Position numbers and translations under genes: made by a program
Notes under the pieces: generated by a model
Seen by the model: the letters and a program-made list of their open reading frames with translations, nothing else
What the model was told of the DNA's origin: nothing
Database searches by the model: none
Part shown: positions 40,901 through 55,900 of the stretch, piece by piece
Layout: every line of letters begins with the position of its first letter
How positions within the stretch are numbered: position 1 is the stretch's first letter
Origin: Certhia americana
Lineage: Eukaryota > Chordata > Aves > Passeriformes > Certhiidae
Direction of reading: 5' to 3'
NCBI GenBank assembly: GCA_018697195.1
Contig: JAGMWU010000042.1
Span: 782,222-846,221, forward strand
Length of the DNA: 64,000 bases

Positions 40901-43900
40901 TAGGGAGGGCACCATGAGGTTATTGCACTGAACAGAAGCTGGAGATCATCCTTCTGAGCCAGTTCTTCCGCCGGGGACACAAAACTGCACAATTTTACTA
41001 GGATCTGAAATAGGAAGTCATTGAACAACTAGCATTAATACCTTTATCACTGCTAATTTTGCCTAGGCTTAGTAAAGGGTGAAATATTTTTCTATTAAGG
41101 AAACACAAAAAAAGGTAACATACTGTTTCCCCTTTGTGTGTTTCTGTACTTTGAACCTAAGACAAGGTTACTCGACACGTGGTTATTTCAAGTCCCAGTT
41201 CAGTTTAAAATGCTTACCAGAAGACTGGAAGCAGAGTTTACATCTCTTAGGCTGACACAGCACATTTGTATGGATACCAGGGTATACCATTCTTGGAGAA
41301 TCTGCCAGATGCCTAATTTGCAGGTCTAAATTCTGCACTGGAGGAGAAGATGTGTGAGGCAAACTGCTGTATCCCTTCCTAATGCAGGAAGAAGGCTATT
41401 GATCGGCTGTTGGCAGAGCAGCAACCACAACATCTTGGTCAAATTAAGTTTGCCAGGAAAGGCTACAGCAAAACTGCAGACCTACCTGAATAACTGGCAC
41501 CTGGATCTGAACTTCTTTATTACCAAAACCCAGACAAAATGCAGCCATACAAGTGAAGCTACTATCACATTTTACTCCCTTTTCTGTATGTTTTGAGGAT
41601 GTCTGATCTTTTACACCTTGTACAGGAAAAACTCAGGCTCCCTCTCAGAAAGCCAGAGGGAGGCTGTCTGCAGCTGGAGGAGGAGGTACAAAACCTTACC
41701 CATTCCAATCAGTTCATTTGAGAGCACCTCTTTATTATCAATACTAATGCTTTTTACTATGTCTATTCCAATCAGTAATAGCCAAAGATAACAAGTACTA
41801 GAACCAGTTAAGATGAAAACAGAATAGAAGTCCACATGTTGCTCCTTTTTAGTATCTGTGCAGAAGAGCTGTAAGCATTTCTGTGAAAGAGGTATTTGTC
41901 AAACACAAAAACTAGAGGGGGAGTGGAAATACCACCTCAACTGTGCTTACAGGAAAATCCTCCTCTCTCTTAGCCACGAGTTTTTTAAGAATCAATGAAG
42001 AGTACAAACTCGCTCAAGTGAAAAGTTTCTAGACTTCATTCACATGAAGTATTTACATTCTTCTTGCCAATTCCCCTGACCTATTTTACTTTTCTTACCT
42101 GTACAAAGACTTTCTGTAGTAGCGCTCGGCGCTCTGCGAGAGGTAGTTCATTCTGTGCTCCTCCAACTACCTCAGGCACGTGTGGAAGGTCAAAAAACAG
42201 ATATAGACATTTAACAAGTGTGGAAGGCACTGACATTGTAGTCATGCAGTCCACAGTTTTCTGGGGAAGAAGAAAACACAGTGAAAAATACCAGTTCAGC
42301 ATATTATATATTCAAAACATCAATAATGCTGCAGTTGATTCAAATTCTGGGGAGTTTTTTCTCACACCTTTGGTGAGGTGTTGACACAGCAGTACAGATT
42401 CACCATCTATTCTTAAATGCCTAGCCAAACAGTAACTTAAAAAATAGAATTATTTATTTACATGACAACAGCACCTCATAGCCATAGTTCAGAGCAGTCA
42501 CTGCACAGGACAGAAACAAAACCTGTCAGTCTCTGCCAACAGAAGTTAACAAGTTAATTACAAGACCTTCAGCCAAGCCCTCATCAGCTATCAATTCTTT
42601 GTAGCAGGAGAAATGGGAGTGGGAGGAGGACTATTCAATTTATGCTCTCACTTGGCAAGAAGGTGTAAGAAGCCATGAGAAGCAAGGTAGTAGAAAATAT
42701 GAAAGTATCAGTGGGAAGACAAATTGGCGTGGAGGCTGGTGACATAGTAAGAGATAAGATGATGTGCTAAATTACAAAGGCAGATAGATTAGAGCAGAAA
42801 TAACAAACCACACAGCTGCCCAGGATGCTGCCAGAGGCAGCTCTCTGATGGAGAGCAGCACCAGAAGCAGAGGCAGAAATGATTTAATACCACCCCCATT
42901 CATCACTGCTGCTGGCCTTGCTTTTTACAACTGCTGTGGCCCTCCTCCAGTAAGGTGTGGAAAGTACAAGATGTGAAATATTGGGGTGCTCTATGTGCCA
43001 TGGATCTCATGGGGCACTAAGCAGCAATATGTAAGAGAAGCCTCTGAGCAGCAATAAAAGTTGCATGCATTATTCAAAAGAACATTATAAATTAAAGTCT
43101 CAAAACTACTTTTTTTTCCTCCAGGCAACCAGAACCACAAGGAGCTAAAGCAGAAGTCCTGTGGCAGTATAAGAAAGAGGATCTTAACACAGAAATACAG
43201 AATACAGTTATGTCTTCTAGTGAGCATTCATGCAGTTCATTTTATTATTGCTTTTGTCTCTTCCACCCCATAATTTATTCTTAGCTTTGCTGTTTCAGAC
43301 TAACCTGTCCTGATGAAGCTAGTAAATTGATTGTGGTGAGCAGCATCCAACCTCTACTTGCTTCTTCACTTTGATTGACCTCCAGAAACTGGACTATGGC
43401 ACGACTTGCAGCCTCTGTAGGAGGCAATAAAAAGAAAAAAAAACAGTAAGAATTCAGTCTACTATAGTCTACACATCCTCTCAGAAGCCCCTAGCACTGA
43501 GCATAAATTCACCTTCACAGCACTACTTGAAAAAAGGACTAGGCAAAGGCCTATGTTTTCCAGACACGCATTCCAGTCTTACACACACACCTGGCTTTGA
43601 CACTGGCAATGCTGCAAAAAGTACATTGGTCACAGATCATCCTTTGACCAGCAAACAGATTACTCAAACAAAAGTCACTGCAGGTTACTGAAGTTTTGCT
43701 TTATCAAGTACAATATACTTTTTCCGAAGACATGAAGTCATCATCAATTAGTGGCCTCCGTGGAAACAGCTGACATTTCTGAAAAAAAACACTGCACTGA
43801 GAGAACAGTATGGAGGATAATGGGAATTGTGAGGTAGGAGAAGTGTTGAAAGACAAAAGGAACAAAAAAACAGGAAAATAAGTAACACTAAAACTACGAT

Positions 43901-46900
43901 CAGCAATTATCACATCTCCATCCTACATTTTTTGAGAAAGAAAAACAGTAACAGCTTTTCAGTAATTCTTATGATCGAGAACCACTTCTGGATGCTATTC
44001 CATATCATTCAGAGCCAAAGAGAAATATTCAGCCTAGTAAACAAATTATCAGCCTCAATAAATAAATCAAGAGAAAATGCAACCCTATTTCACTGCTGCC
44101 TGAATACACACTTATGTAAGAAGTCTGTAATGCCAGTTGTGATGTCTGCCCATTACCTTTAAGAGACACCTAAAAACATTTTTCAATAATAACTGTGAAT
44201 CAATCATCTCCTGTGCTTTTAGTGTCAACTAGGACAGAAAAGAAAGGTGAATAATATCACATAAAAAAGAAATTACAAAGGAATTACTAATGGAGGAATA
44301 AATCTGCAGCTGAAGAAAAATCCAATTTTAATATTGGGTTGTTTACTTCATCTGCTGTTAAGATTCCCCAGCACATAACTGGGAAGGAATTTATTCAAAA
44401 GGCAGCACATTTCACATGGCAAAGTACTTATAAAACCTGCAGTATCAACTACACCGAGAGGATCACTTCCTGAAGCATTACACTGTAAGCTGTGCAGATT
44501 TGTTTCATTTGTGCAATGGCTCCTCTCTTGTTTTTGTCTGGCAGACTTTTTCCCATAGCAGACTTCTGTACAAACCACTGGCTTTTCCAATTCTGGTGCT
44601 AAAGTAAGGAGAGGCCCATACCATTTCCCTTCACGATATTGACATTAAGCTCTAGATACTAAGGTGAAAGTCAAGGTAATTTATAAAACTCACACAAACA
44701 AGGACAAGTAGTAATTTTCCAGCATGCTGACCTGAAACTATCAGGGCAAAGCACTGGTCAGGTGGTTGGGTATATTAACAGGCCAACTTAGAAAGCACAA
44801 CAGCCAGGACACAGCTGCATTTCCTACACTAAAGGCATAGGCAAATGCCAGAATTCCTGGCAAAAGCCATTTTTCCTCAGTTCTGAGAGCCAAGCACGTC
44901 TAAAGCATGCACTGCTGCTACAAGGACAGTGCCCCACCAGCCCAGCACGAGGTGTGACTTTGTAGGCCTGTTCTCTTTCTATCCCACCACAGACAGAGCT
45001 GGGCAGTCTCTGGCCTGCAAGACTGGTACCAAACTGGGTGTGCACAGTTTCCTTTGGGCACAGACCCCAAAGCCACCTATGGAACAAGGGCTTGTTCAGT
45101 CGTCTTTGAAAGCGAGATTCAGGGGTTAAGTCCATGCTTCTGAAAAAGTTGTCATGCTGCTGGCATCCTGGCATAGCAGTTGAACACTATAAATAGCAGT
45201 TTCAAAACTGTCACTCTTAATTAACCACTACCTAAAACACAGACAGCATTTTAAGTGCTGAAAGACGTGCTCTTGTCATCTGCTCTGAGCAAATTTGATA
45301 GCGCTATCATTTAAGATTAATTTCTATTACTAGTACAAGTCTTAATTTATTCCTTGCACCTTTCCCTTGTTTTTGAAGAGCCTAAGTCATCATTTAATGT
45401 AACATCCTCTATGTGCTCCACTCAGATGTCCTTAGCCCTTCAACTTCTGTTGCTGAAGAAAGCATATCCCACTCCTGAATTGCCTAACTAGTAAAAACAG
45501 CAAAAAAGCAAAGAGAAAAAACTATAAAATAATATGTAAATATACCTATTGTGACATCTGTGTAAGCATGCACACATGAGTATGACCATGATTACGTGGT
45601 TATATGGTTAATACACGGGAGTCAGATTTTCCAGCATGGATTCAGTATATATGGGATAGAGGCTTGGTGGAAGCAAACAACAAAATTTGTTCTGCATGTA
45701 AGTGGTGCAATGCATCTTGGACTTCAGAAAATCAACAGGTAGCAAGCAATGGGATTCAGATGTCTAGCAAAAATCAGTGCTACAAGCACTGCAAGCAATA
45801 TTGTTGCCTATAGCAATAGCACTAAGGGCAAATTTAGTTCAAGAAGCTTTTAATTAGATGGTTATAAAAATAAACAGCATATAATAACATCATCAGACTG
45901 CTGTATAGCTTATTCTGGAGGGGAATATTAGTGAAAAAATACCTGTGCATGTGGCAAGGGTGGGAGGAGAGGTCCTATAAAACATATGGATGGGTGTGTC
46001 AGGGCATGGTGAAGGTGAAGCTGAAGTCAGGGATCCCTTTTCTAATGGAGCCTTCTAAAAGTCTCTGCTACTTTTGGGAAATGCCTGAAGACACAGGTAC
46101 CTAGAGTTACAAAGCACAAATAATTCCAACTACCCAGGTAGTAAGACAGAAGTATCAACCCAAAAAAAAATGTGATGGCATGAAGTCTGCCTTCCATCAC
46201 CAGGAGCAAAGTTGGGCTGTCATCACATGTGGCACATATGAAGTGGCTGATGCCTTTACAGTATGCAGAAATGGAGGGCTGCTCATCCAAAGATAAAACA
46301 ACTCAACTGTGCCAGCTTTTAGCTTCACTAATGCAGATGATAAAAGAACAGGCTTTCTAGGATCTCATGGAAAGGCTCTATATTGCACTACACTTGCATA
46401 AGATCCGGTACAAAGCACCAAAAGTAAACAGAAAGTTGACCAAAAGTGGTAAGATATAGGAGTTGTTGATCAGAACTAGCTCCTGATGAACAGTAGCTGA
46501 CAGGACATTTCTATTTCCCTTTCAGAGCAATTTTAATAAACACAAATCAGAATCACCTTGTAAAGCAAAGTCCCCCACAGAACTAGAAAAACATACACAT
46601 GTCATGAAAGAAACAAGATATACAATCCCAGCATGTGGAATCATTTCCAACAGTCTCTTCTCACCAGAAGACAAGTTAACATACCAAAAAAAGTCTGAAA
46701 GCAGCCCCTGAAGATTGCTTCACCTATAATCTGTAATTCACCCAAATGCAAGATACACTTAAATTATACTAACTTCTGTGAATTGACAATAAACATAAAA
46801 TTAGTTCTGCTACTGTGACAGAGATAAACTGCAAAAATAAAAAAAACAAAAAAAACAAAAACAGAATTTGCAGATCAATGAAACTCTAAGAAGAGCAAAA

Positions 46901-49900
46901 GTAGGCATTGTCAGAAGCCAAGTACAAACCACTGATGTGGTTTTCTGCAACGATGATGTTTATCATGTTGATCTCCCAAAATGGTTTGAAGATGAGATTA
47001 TGATAGTCTTTCAGCAGATCTGCTAGAAAAATGCCTGAAGATGTTAAAAGTATTTTCAGTGATGAAACAGCTTAGGTAAATCTATGAAATTAAGAGGATA
47101 AGAAAGAAATTTGGGGTAGAACCCCTCCCTCCACAGAAAACCACAAACTAAAAAAAAAAAAAAAACCAAAAACCCAAAGAATAAACCTCCTGAAAACTAA
47201 AAAGAAGCATGAAAAAAAAACCCAAACTGAAAACAAACCAACCTGCCCCTCCTTCCTGCCCTAAAATAACCCTTTAATAAAGACAAAATAACTACAACAT
47301 TCAGAGGGTATAAACAACAACTGAAAGTGCTGGAGGTAGGAAGAATTAGCTGAACAGCCTAGTAGTACAGTAAAAATAAATTTAGCTTTCAATAGTGACT
47401 ACCAAAACAAACACAAACAGAAAATGTTGTAAAAACAAAATTAAAAAACTGACTGAAATTGAGAGACACAACTGAACTTAAAAGGTGCACAAACCAGTGA
47501 CGTACACTAATTAGCCAACTAAAATCATAAAAAAACAAACAAACTTCTGAAACCGTCTTTGAAAGGAGGTTAAAAAGGTCCAGATCTGTGATGTACTGCT
47601 TTGCTTTCTCATTGTTCAGTTTTCTACCCTTCTTTAGTTTCACCTGTCTTTGCAACCACTTATTCATATTCTGTCTGACTTTCCAGGTAGCAGGGCTGCC
47701 CGTCGCTCAGGGAATCATTCTGAATCTCCATGGGATAAATGTTACTGCATTAAATCATGGGTGTCATTTGGTGTGCTTGAGATGCAGACAATGGAGAGGA
47801 CTGAGTTAGAAGCCCATTTTAGTAAAAATGGAATAACCACTGTCAGGTACTAAATTACAGGTTTGCACACCCTCAACTGATGAAATACAAGAAGCTGCTT
47901 GGAGTGAAAAAGAGATGTTGGTTAAAGCCAACTGAGGTTGTGGGTTCAGTTCACATAGGGGCCACTGACTTAAGAGATGGACTTGATGACCCTTGTGCCT
48001 CCCTTCCAACTCAAAATATTCTCCAATTCCTTCCCCAGCAACTTTAGTTTAAAGACATGCTGTTGGAATATCTGCAAAATCACAAAACCACCAACTGCAT
48101 CCAGAGTATGTCTTTAGAAAAATAAATTAAACAAAAGTGTTGCTTCCTCTCCAGCCAAAGTAGCCATTAGCACCCACACTGAGTCTACCAAGTTTCAGCT
48201 CTCCTTGTCCCTTTTTTCGGTAGTCTTTTTCACCTCCGAGCCAGATGCACTTGCTTCCAAAAGAAAGGTTCATTTCAGAACTGAGACTACACTAGAAACA
48301 GATGTTTGAACAAATATTTTACATACTACCACAACTTTTTGATCAATTCAGACACAGAATTAGACTTATTTGTGGCAAATGTGGCAGCTAAAAATCTCAA
48401 GCATATAGAGCTGTCTCACCCATGACCCCACCATTTTCTAAACAGACTAGATACTCCATGGCAAGGAAAACTATTCACTAATCCCCAGTTACTGCCATCA
48501 CCTGAAAATCATTACTGTTGTACAGCAAAGACTGAAACCTGCAAGATAATTTAACTCAAATTTACCTGCTTCATTTTTCTTACTGTCCCTACCAGAGAAA
48601 TAAGGCAGCTGAAACTGTAGCTGAACACACAACTACAATGGCAATGCTCAGGGACCACTTAAGACAGGGTGCTGGCACAGTTACTACTGAATCACAAAAC
48701 ACTGTTCTGAGAAAACTACTACAGTCTGCCAAGAATAACTGAGATATGCCTCCACCATGGCAGGAATTACTCACATAGCTATTAGCATAAATATTCAAAG
48801 GCTTGATGAAAAAAAATTGCCCTGTTTTCTATTATCAGATGGAGTAGGAAAAAAAAAAAAGAAAGAAAAAGCAAAGGAAAAAAAACCAAAACCAACCACA
48901 ACATACTGACAGGCAAGATTTAACCATACCACATTTCCCACTGCAAAATACTGCCAACACAATTTGTAGAAATGAAATTCTTGCAAAATTTTTTCTCTGT
49001 CATTAACTGTTGATAACTGAGTTGTGATTGTATGGAAAGCTTGTCTCTAACACAGGCTCAGCCATTTTGTTGACTTACACTGAGCACTTCACACCATCAG
49101 GAAGTTGTGCTTGTATATTACCAGACAGTTTCTGCACCTTGTTGTTTCTGAATTTCTTTACTTTTGAAAACATGCTAGGAGATATAATTACCTGTCAACA
49201 ACTATTAAGATATAGCATATCATTTTGTTTGAGACACAAAAGGAATAGTAGTTTAAAAAAAAAATTATGCAAGAGTCTTCACAATCCACAGACACAGTAT
49301 GATGTCGAACACAAAGCATTTTAAAAAGCCAATAATTTCTATTTTTTAAAATCTGCATCACAGGAAGTGTGTATCTAGCTCTAATCATTTTAACACAGAA
49401 GTCTACAAACCGAGTTTTAACAGCTTGTTGATTGGTTATTTCTGGAGAGGAAACTGCAACACACTGGTCCCACCAAGAGTCACAATGCAATTGCAGAACA
49501 TGGACCCATAGATTTTCTTGAGGTCTAAAAAGGGGTTTACTGACCAAAGTAGAAGCAATCCTGATAACAGAGGAAAAATGACTGCTTTCTGTTTTAATAG
49601 AAACATTGGCATTCATTACATTAAAGCTTAGAAGAGCACCAAACTGTCTTTTTAGGCATTGTGGTCAAATTTCTAAGTGGGGTGGAAAACAAAAAAAAAC
49701 CTCCAAACCACCACCATCAATAAAAATCTACCTCTGACTTGTGAGGTTTTAAGAATTGGACTTTCTCGGAGCAACAAGCAGAGCTATGGCTGAAGTAATA
49801 AACACAAAAATGGTTATTCCCAACAAAATCCAACTGACTAGCAGGCATAACAGATGCTCTCTGGGAAAAAAGGTCAAGCGAACACCTCCGTTCTGCCAGC

Positions 49901-52900
49901 ACGGCTGTTGGACATTTATTTCCCCCTAACACTCAAAGAAAAGACATTTTGCGCCTGTTTACCCATATAGAACAGGTTTTGTCTATGATATCTGTTTAGC
50001 CATCTGGAATGTTTCACTGTTAGTCACTCTACTTAAAATGGAAATATATTGTAATTGGCACAGTTTGTGACTCCTGGCTTCCTGCACAATAATTTTCACA
50101 GCCTTTTCCAGTCCTCATTTACCACCAAATTCAAACTGAGAACACAGCACAGATCTTAAAATTATCTAGGAGGCAAAGACTTGATACTTCTTGGAAGCAC
50201 TCCTCTTCATGAAAGGAAGTCTAAGAGGAAAGCTGATGAAACTGCCCTCTTGGTGCATTGTCCTCAATGCAACTGCCAATACAAAATCAGGTTCTGATAC
50301 ATTTAGGGGTCAACAGAACCAAATCTCACCCTGACATCAAATAATCAGAGAAGAGGAGTCCACTGACATTTTTCTAGAGCTGGTAGCGCTGGTCCTAATG
50401 TGGGACTTGCTGTACTTTCACATCTTGTTAGCTTCCTGCCCAGCAGCTAATTTAAAATGCATAGTTTTGGAATGTTAACATATCCAAGTGACACAACACA
50501 CCACCAACAGGCACCTCAGGCAAGATACAGCAGCTGCTCACATGCATGTTCTTGGCCTCCTTCTCCTAGTAGGTCATGCAACTCAGTTCACGCCTCTCTC
50601 TCTCATCTGCTGGAATTTTGTGGAACTCAGCTTTCTCCACAACCCAGGGAGGAAACCTCTAACCTCTTCCTACTCCTCTCTCTCTCAGTCCAAAGGAACA
50701 AAAGACAACACATTTTCATTGATAAAAGTTCAGTTTCTGAGCATGCACGGTTGCTGTGAATGGCAACTCATAGTATTCTGACTGATCTGAAAATCAGATG
50801 TGGAATAGGCCACCCTTGTGCCCCATGCAATACCTGTGGACTTATTCGATGCTCTCCGTCGGATTTCAGTCACCATCAATCGTGACACTTGAGTAGTAAA
50901 CTGCAGGAGGTCAGAAAATTTCTCAGTCATTGTACTTGGAGGAGCATTTCCAAACACCTAAACCAAGAGAAAAATGAATGCATTAAAATAATTCAGTTTA
51001 ACAAGGATCACTACAAACTACCACATTCCTTTATAAAGAAGTATTTCTGTGGAGATTACAAGTTTTTCTTTACATGCTGCAGCACTCATCACTGCACAGT
51101 GCATGCTGTAAGATAGGTTCAGAGTTGGAATTTGTACCTCATTCAGGAAGGTAAAACCTGATGAATGGATGGGGAAAGAGAGTTCTAAGTTTTCCTGCAA
51201 GATGAAAACCTTGCAGAAGGCCAAAAGACTGAGATTGCACTTAATGGGATAAAGAACAGGTACCAGACCAAATTCTCCAACAGGACTTCTGTTTTTAAGA
51301 TCAACTCCTTTACTATCTGGACCTAAAATAGAATGACACATGTAAAGTCTTTTAAAAGGACTAAGAATTAGAACTACCCTGTTATGTCCTTCCTCAATAA
51401 ACTGACAGTACCAGGAAAGCCTCCCATGTTGCTGATATCCCAAGGACTCACTCTCCTCTTCTGAGATCCTCCTGAACACAACAGCAGGCTTTTTTTTATA
51501 AATTGTCACTTAGTAACTTATTCTTCATGATTAAGCATTGATTTTGTTATTAAAGACGTATTAGATCACATATAACAGGGAGAAATCTGTTAACTTTGTG
51601 GTATTGCACTAAGCTGTGGAACACATTATCTCAAAATGGATTAGCTAGTTGCTGCAGTAATTTACTCTTCATTCAAGACTGCACAAAAAAAGGAGCCTTT
51701 ATCCACATTTCCAATTTAAAACTTGCACTAAAATGGTCACAATAAATGCATGATATTCATTATCAAACTAAGCATGCAATCCAAATTACGGTATCATCAC
51801 TTGTTAGTGCTGAAGAAACAGAACAGCCTGCTGAACAGTCCCTGCTTGTTTAAATTTTTCTCCCTTATAGATATTTATTTAACCTTCGGGAGTGTCCCTG
51901 ATGAGCATAGAAGTTGACAGTATTTTTCTAGCATAACTTAGGTTCAACGAGTTATGCTGGTCTCCCAGAACGAGGATGTGTTCTACAACAGTACAGTTGA
52001 TTTGGACTCCACAGCTACTTCACCCCGTCTCCTTTCTATGGGTGACTCAGTAAACCCATTGCAGATGAGCTGCTGACATACTTGGCTTGAGGTCATTCTC
52101 AAGTCCAGGCACACCCCATGAAATCCATGATGACAATCAACAGGGATGCAAGGTAATTGTGGCGTCAACTAACCTTGGAACCCCAAAGTCACTGAAGAAG
52201 ACTTAAAAGGCAGAAGGCAGAATAATCTTTGTCGAAGTTTGACTTCTTACCTCCCTTAGTATCAGTTGTTCTGGCACATCACAAAACAGCCAAAAATATT
52301 TTTCCTGTCTACTTGCATTGCAAAGTCACAATGAAATGAGCCAGAAATACAACATTGAAATGGAACACTCGGTTTTCTCAAAATAAAAATAGTTTTCACC
52401 AAAGGCATAAGTATTTCTCACACTGGAAATTTCAACCACCATTATCATTAAAGCAAGCAAATGGGCAAATGGAGACCAGACATTACAGGCAGACAACTGT
52501 TTTCTGCAGACCAAGAAAAACACCCCTCATTTGAATACAGACTGCATAACATGCCTAGTACAGACAATCCAAGTTTCCCCAAACATTTCACAAGAACTCC
52601 TTCTGCAGTTGGCTGCATCAGGTCCCAATTCATCCAAGAGCCCCTAACTTCCACAAGGCTGTAAGAAGGGAAGAGGACCTTGAGGTCCACATTCTCACAT
52701 AACATAAGCAAGATTATTTAGACCAGAATGCACATTAACATCTTGTCATCACTATGTTTAAAGCTCTTTCACTCAGACCAAACGAGAAGGAAAAGCTATT
52801 GGCCCTGTTACCTGTCCTGAGGTTGCTCAGATTTGTCAGCAGCCCCCTGCAGGAAATACAGAGAACTCAGTTACAGTAAAAAGCTAACTGAGGTCAAGTG

Positions 52901-55900
52901 GATTTTAACTGGTTGCCCCATAACGAAGTTTGCACTACACAGAATAAGCATCTCCATTGGATATTTATATACCCTTTGAGTAAAAGTGGTAATAAAAACC
53001 AGGAAAAGGATGTTACACATTTTAGCAAAAAATAGTCTTTTTAATACAGAAAAAGCAAGGCTCTTTCAATAAAATGTAACAATGTATCAGTTATTCAAAA
53101 CCAGTCTCTTCATCATTCCATCCACTTTTCTCACATACTGCACAAGCCTTACCATCATGTTGGTTAGAGCAGTGCTTCCACAAACTCACTGAACTCTGAA
53201 AGGAACCTTTTGAGTACTCTTCCACAGGGCCAATCTTTTGTTAATTATGTACCAATTTAGCTTTTCATTACTATGTGATTCATCATTTCATAAGCCTCCC
53301 TGAACAATGTAGAAGAAGATATGGTCTGTAAACCCACTCATTACCAGAACTAACAAGATGGTTTTATCCACAGCAGGTCTGAGATATGCTCTGTCTATAA
53401 ACCAAACTTAAGAATGCTTTAGCTCTGCTGAATTTACTGATTAATAATCCTCAAAATAAAAAAAATAAAAAAAAAAAAACAAAGGAAATGAAGCTGCGCT
53501 TCACACGAAACTTGAGACACCTCTGATGAAAAAAAAAAAATTCAACCCCATGGCTAATCAAGGAAGTCTCTAAAGAGCTCCTGGATACCCTGGTTATTTA
53601 ACTGTCTGCCTGCTGCTGGCCACCTGGATGCATCTGGGAAGAAGAGTTACCTGCTTCACTCTAGATCTCAGCAAAAATAATGTTTCTCCCAGGACTCCTT
53701 ACTGCATTTTGCACATACACACACACACACACTGATTCCAGCCAAACACATGCAGCTCCCACTTCCAACAGCTCACCACTCTGGTATAGGAGACATTCTG
53801 CACTACACATTAATGGATGGCACAGAAGTTTTGATCTGAGCTTCACAATTTATTGTTTCTCCTCCTAACACAGACATCTCAATCTTGTAATAGAAATTGC
53901 TTCTATGATACACTATCATAATCTTAGCTTAAGGCAGCAACACAAAAGTACTCAATCACTTACAAATCTTCAACAGAATAAAGATAACCATGCAAAGTAA
54001 CTGATGGATAGATTCAGAGTCTGAATTTGAATGAAGTTATTAACTGATCACTTAAAACATCTGCAGATAAATACTATGTTTGAGAAACAAGACAACTTTT
54101 AGAAATTAACTTGTAATAATGTTTTGGTGTTTCCTGACAGCAAAAGTGTCCCTTCTCAAAGAAAAGTTGTGTCAGAATTTTTGAGTGAACCAAGATTTAC
54201 CGTATCTATCACTGAAAATCTCTTCCAAGACTCTTTAGAAAATGAGATTTTTTTCTTGTACTGTTTTTTATTCCAATTGGACTTTGTCTTGCTGTGACCT
54301 GCAGAGTTACTAAGCCAGCAGGATTGTTCCAAGACAAGCTGTACCAATCAAGAGTTGGCACTCCAAAAGACATAAAACTAGATAAGCTGAGGGAGACACA
54401 GCAGACTCTGTATGAGAACATCAAAAGAAGAAGGTGGCATTAACCAGGAATCAAAGAGGTAAACTGTGAAAGTAGAAAGAGATGGCATCACAACTGCTCA
54501 GACTCTTGAATACAGGAAAACAACAATGCCTTTGCATGAAATGCAAGGAAAAAATCCCCTTATGACAGAGACAGGATGAGACCTGACTGATCAAGAAAAA
54601 TCAGTTTTATTTGGGTTACACTATCCCAGTTCATCGATGACTGATAATAGTTATTAAGGTCTGCAAGAAAGGAAGTGAAAGAGCAGAAACAACACCTGCT
54701 TTCCTCAAAATGCCAAGCTATGATCTACATTTTAGAGACTGAAAACTGAAGTGACAACATCTGGCAACAGCTTTGTATTTGTGGCACAAAGGACAGCTCC
54801 AAGAAGCTCACAAGCTCAAAGCAGGCAAAGCTTGAGGACAGTGATGCTCAAACTAAACAAGGAAACTGAGGGGGAGGGGGGAAAAAAAAGAGGAAAGAGG
54901 AAGAAAATAACCAGAAGTAGGACTGAAAAACAAAACATCTGGCAAACACATAAAAATGTGTCTTCAGCACCAAGTCAACTTGAGTAAAGAAGGGTACAAA
55001 ATAGTCTCTAGGACTTTAGAGAAAAGAGCCCATAAACAAAACCAGACAGATTCTGCAAAGAATAGAAAAGAGACATGGAAAACCTGGGGAAGGAAAAGTT
55101 ACTACAAAAAAAATGGGAAAGCTGAGGAAAAGAGTAGCCAAGACGCATTCATACAAATAGAAATCAAAGAAACCATCAATCTGTTCAAGAATATAAATGG
55201 TACCTGAGATTACTTACACAAGAGCAGGTTTTGATGAAGTAAAAACAAAACTTGGGGCTACTGATTTGGTTTTCAGAATGCTTCAGCACATGGGCTGAAT
55301 GAAGGACAGTTAGAACAAGTGATGCAAAGACATGAAGTAACTTCAACTAGGCTTCAGAAGAGCCCAGAGGAGGAGCTGAGAACCAGGACAAAGACAACAA
55401 GTGGCAAAAAGGAGAAAGAGGGGGGTGGGGGGGAGAATGTGTATACTAAGAAAGAAAAGACAAAAGGCAGAAACAACAGAGAAATTAAAATTTGGGTTTT
55501 TTCATCGCAGAAGTCTAATCAAAGTCTTCCCATGGACTACTGTACGTGCATTGCTACATTAGTTTTACTTAAACCCAGCAATATCACCAACTGTAATTTC
55601 TAGAAATATAAAGCTTCTGCCAGTAGTCACCCCAAAGGCTAAGAAAAAAAATTATTCTCCACCTGCAGATCAGAGTTAACTGCTGAAGAAGCTCAGCTGG
55701 GGGCCTTCTATTTTCCAGAAGCATCAGCCTCATGTAACCACCAGAGGGAGATTTTTAAGCATAACAGCATCAAAATAAACTTCATGGGCTCAAGGCAAGA
55801 TTAAGATTCTACTGTGCTAATTTGTAAAAACAAATCAAGGAAGTCCATAACTAAAAGGCATATAATCCAAGAAGGTAAATTAAAGAGGAGGCATATGAAC

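Noticed and set aside
42064..42384. Plus-strand 106-codon open frame
   Set aside because: Antisense shadow of WDFY3 exon 4.
44824..45174. Minus-strand 116-codon frame in intron 2
   Set aside because: No known similarity. It is within GC-richer intron sequence, and the conserved WDFY3 protein has no room for an extra exon between exons 2 and 3.
49188..49616. Minus-strand 142-codon frame in intron 2
   Set aside because: Ends in low-complexity hydrophobic residues and matches nothing that I know. WDFY3 exons 2 and 3 already join in phase without it.
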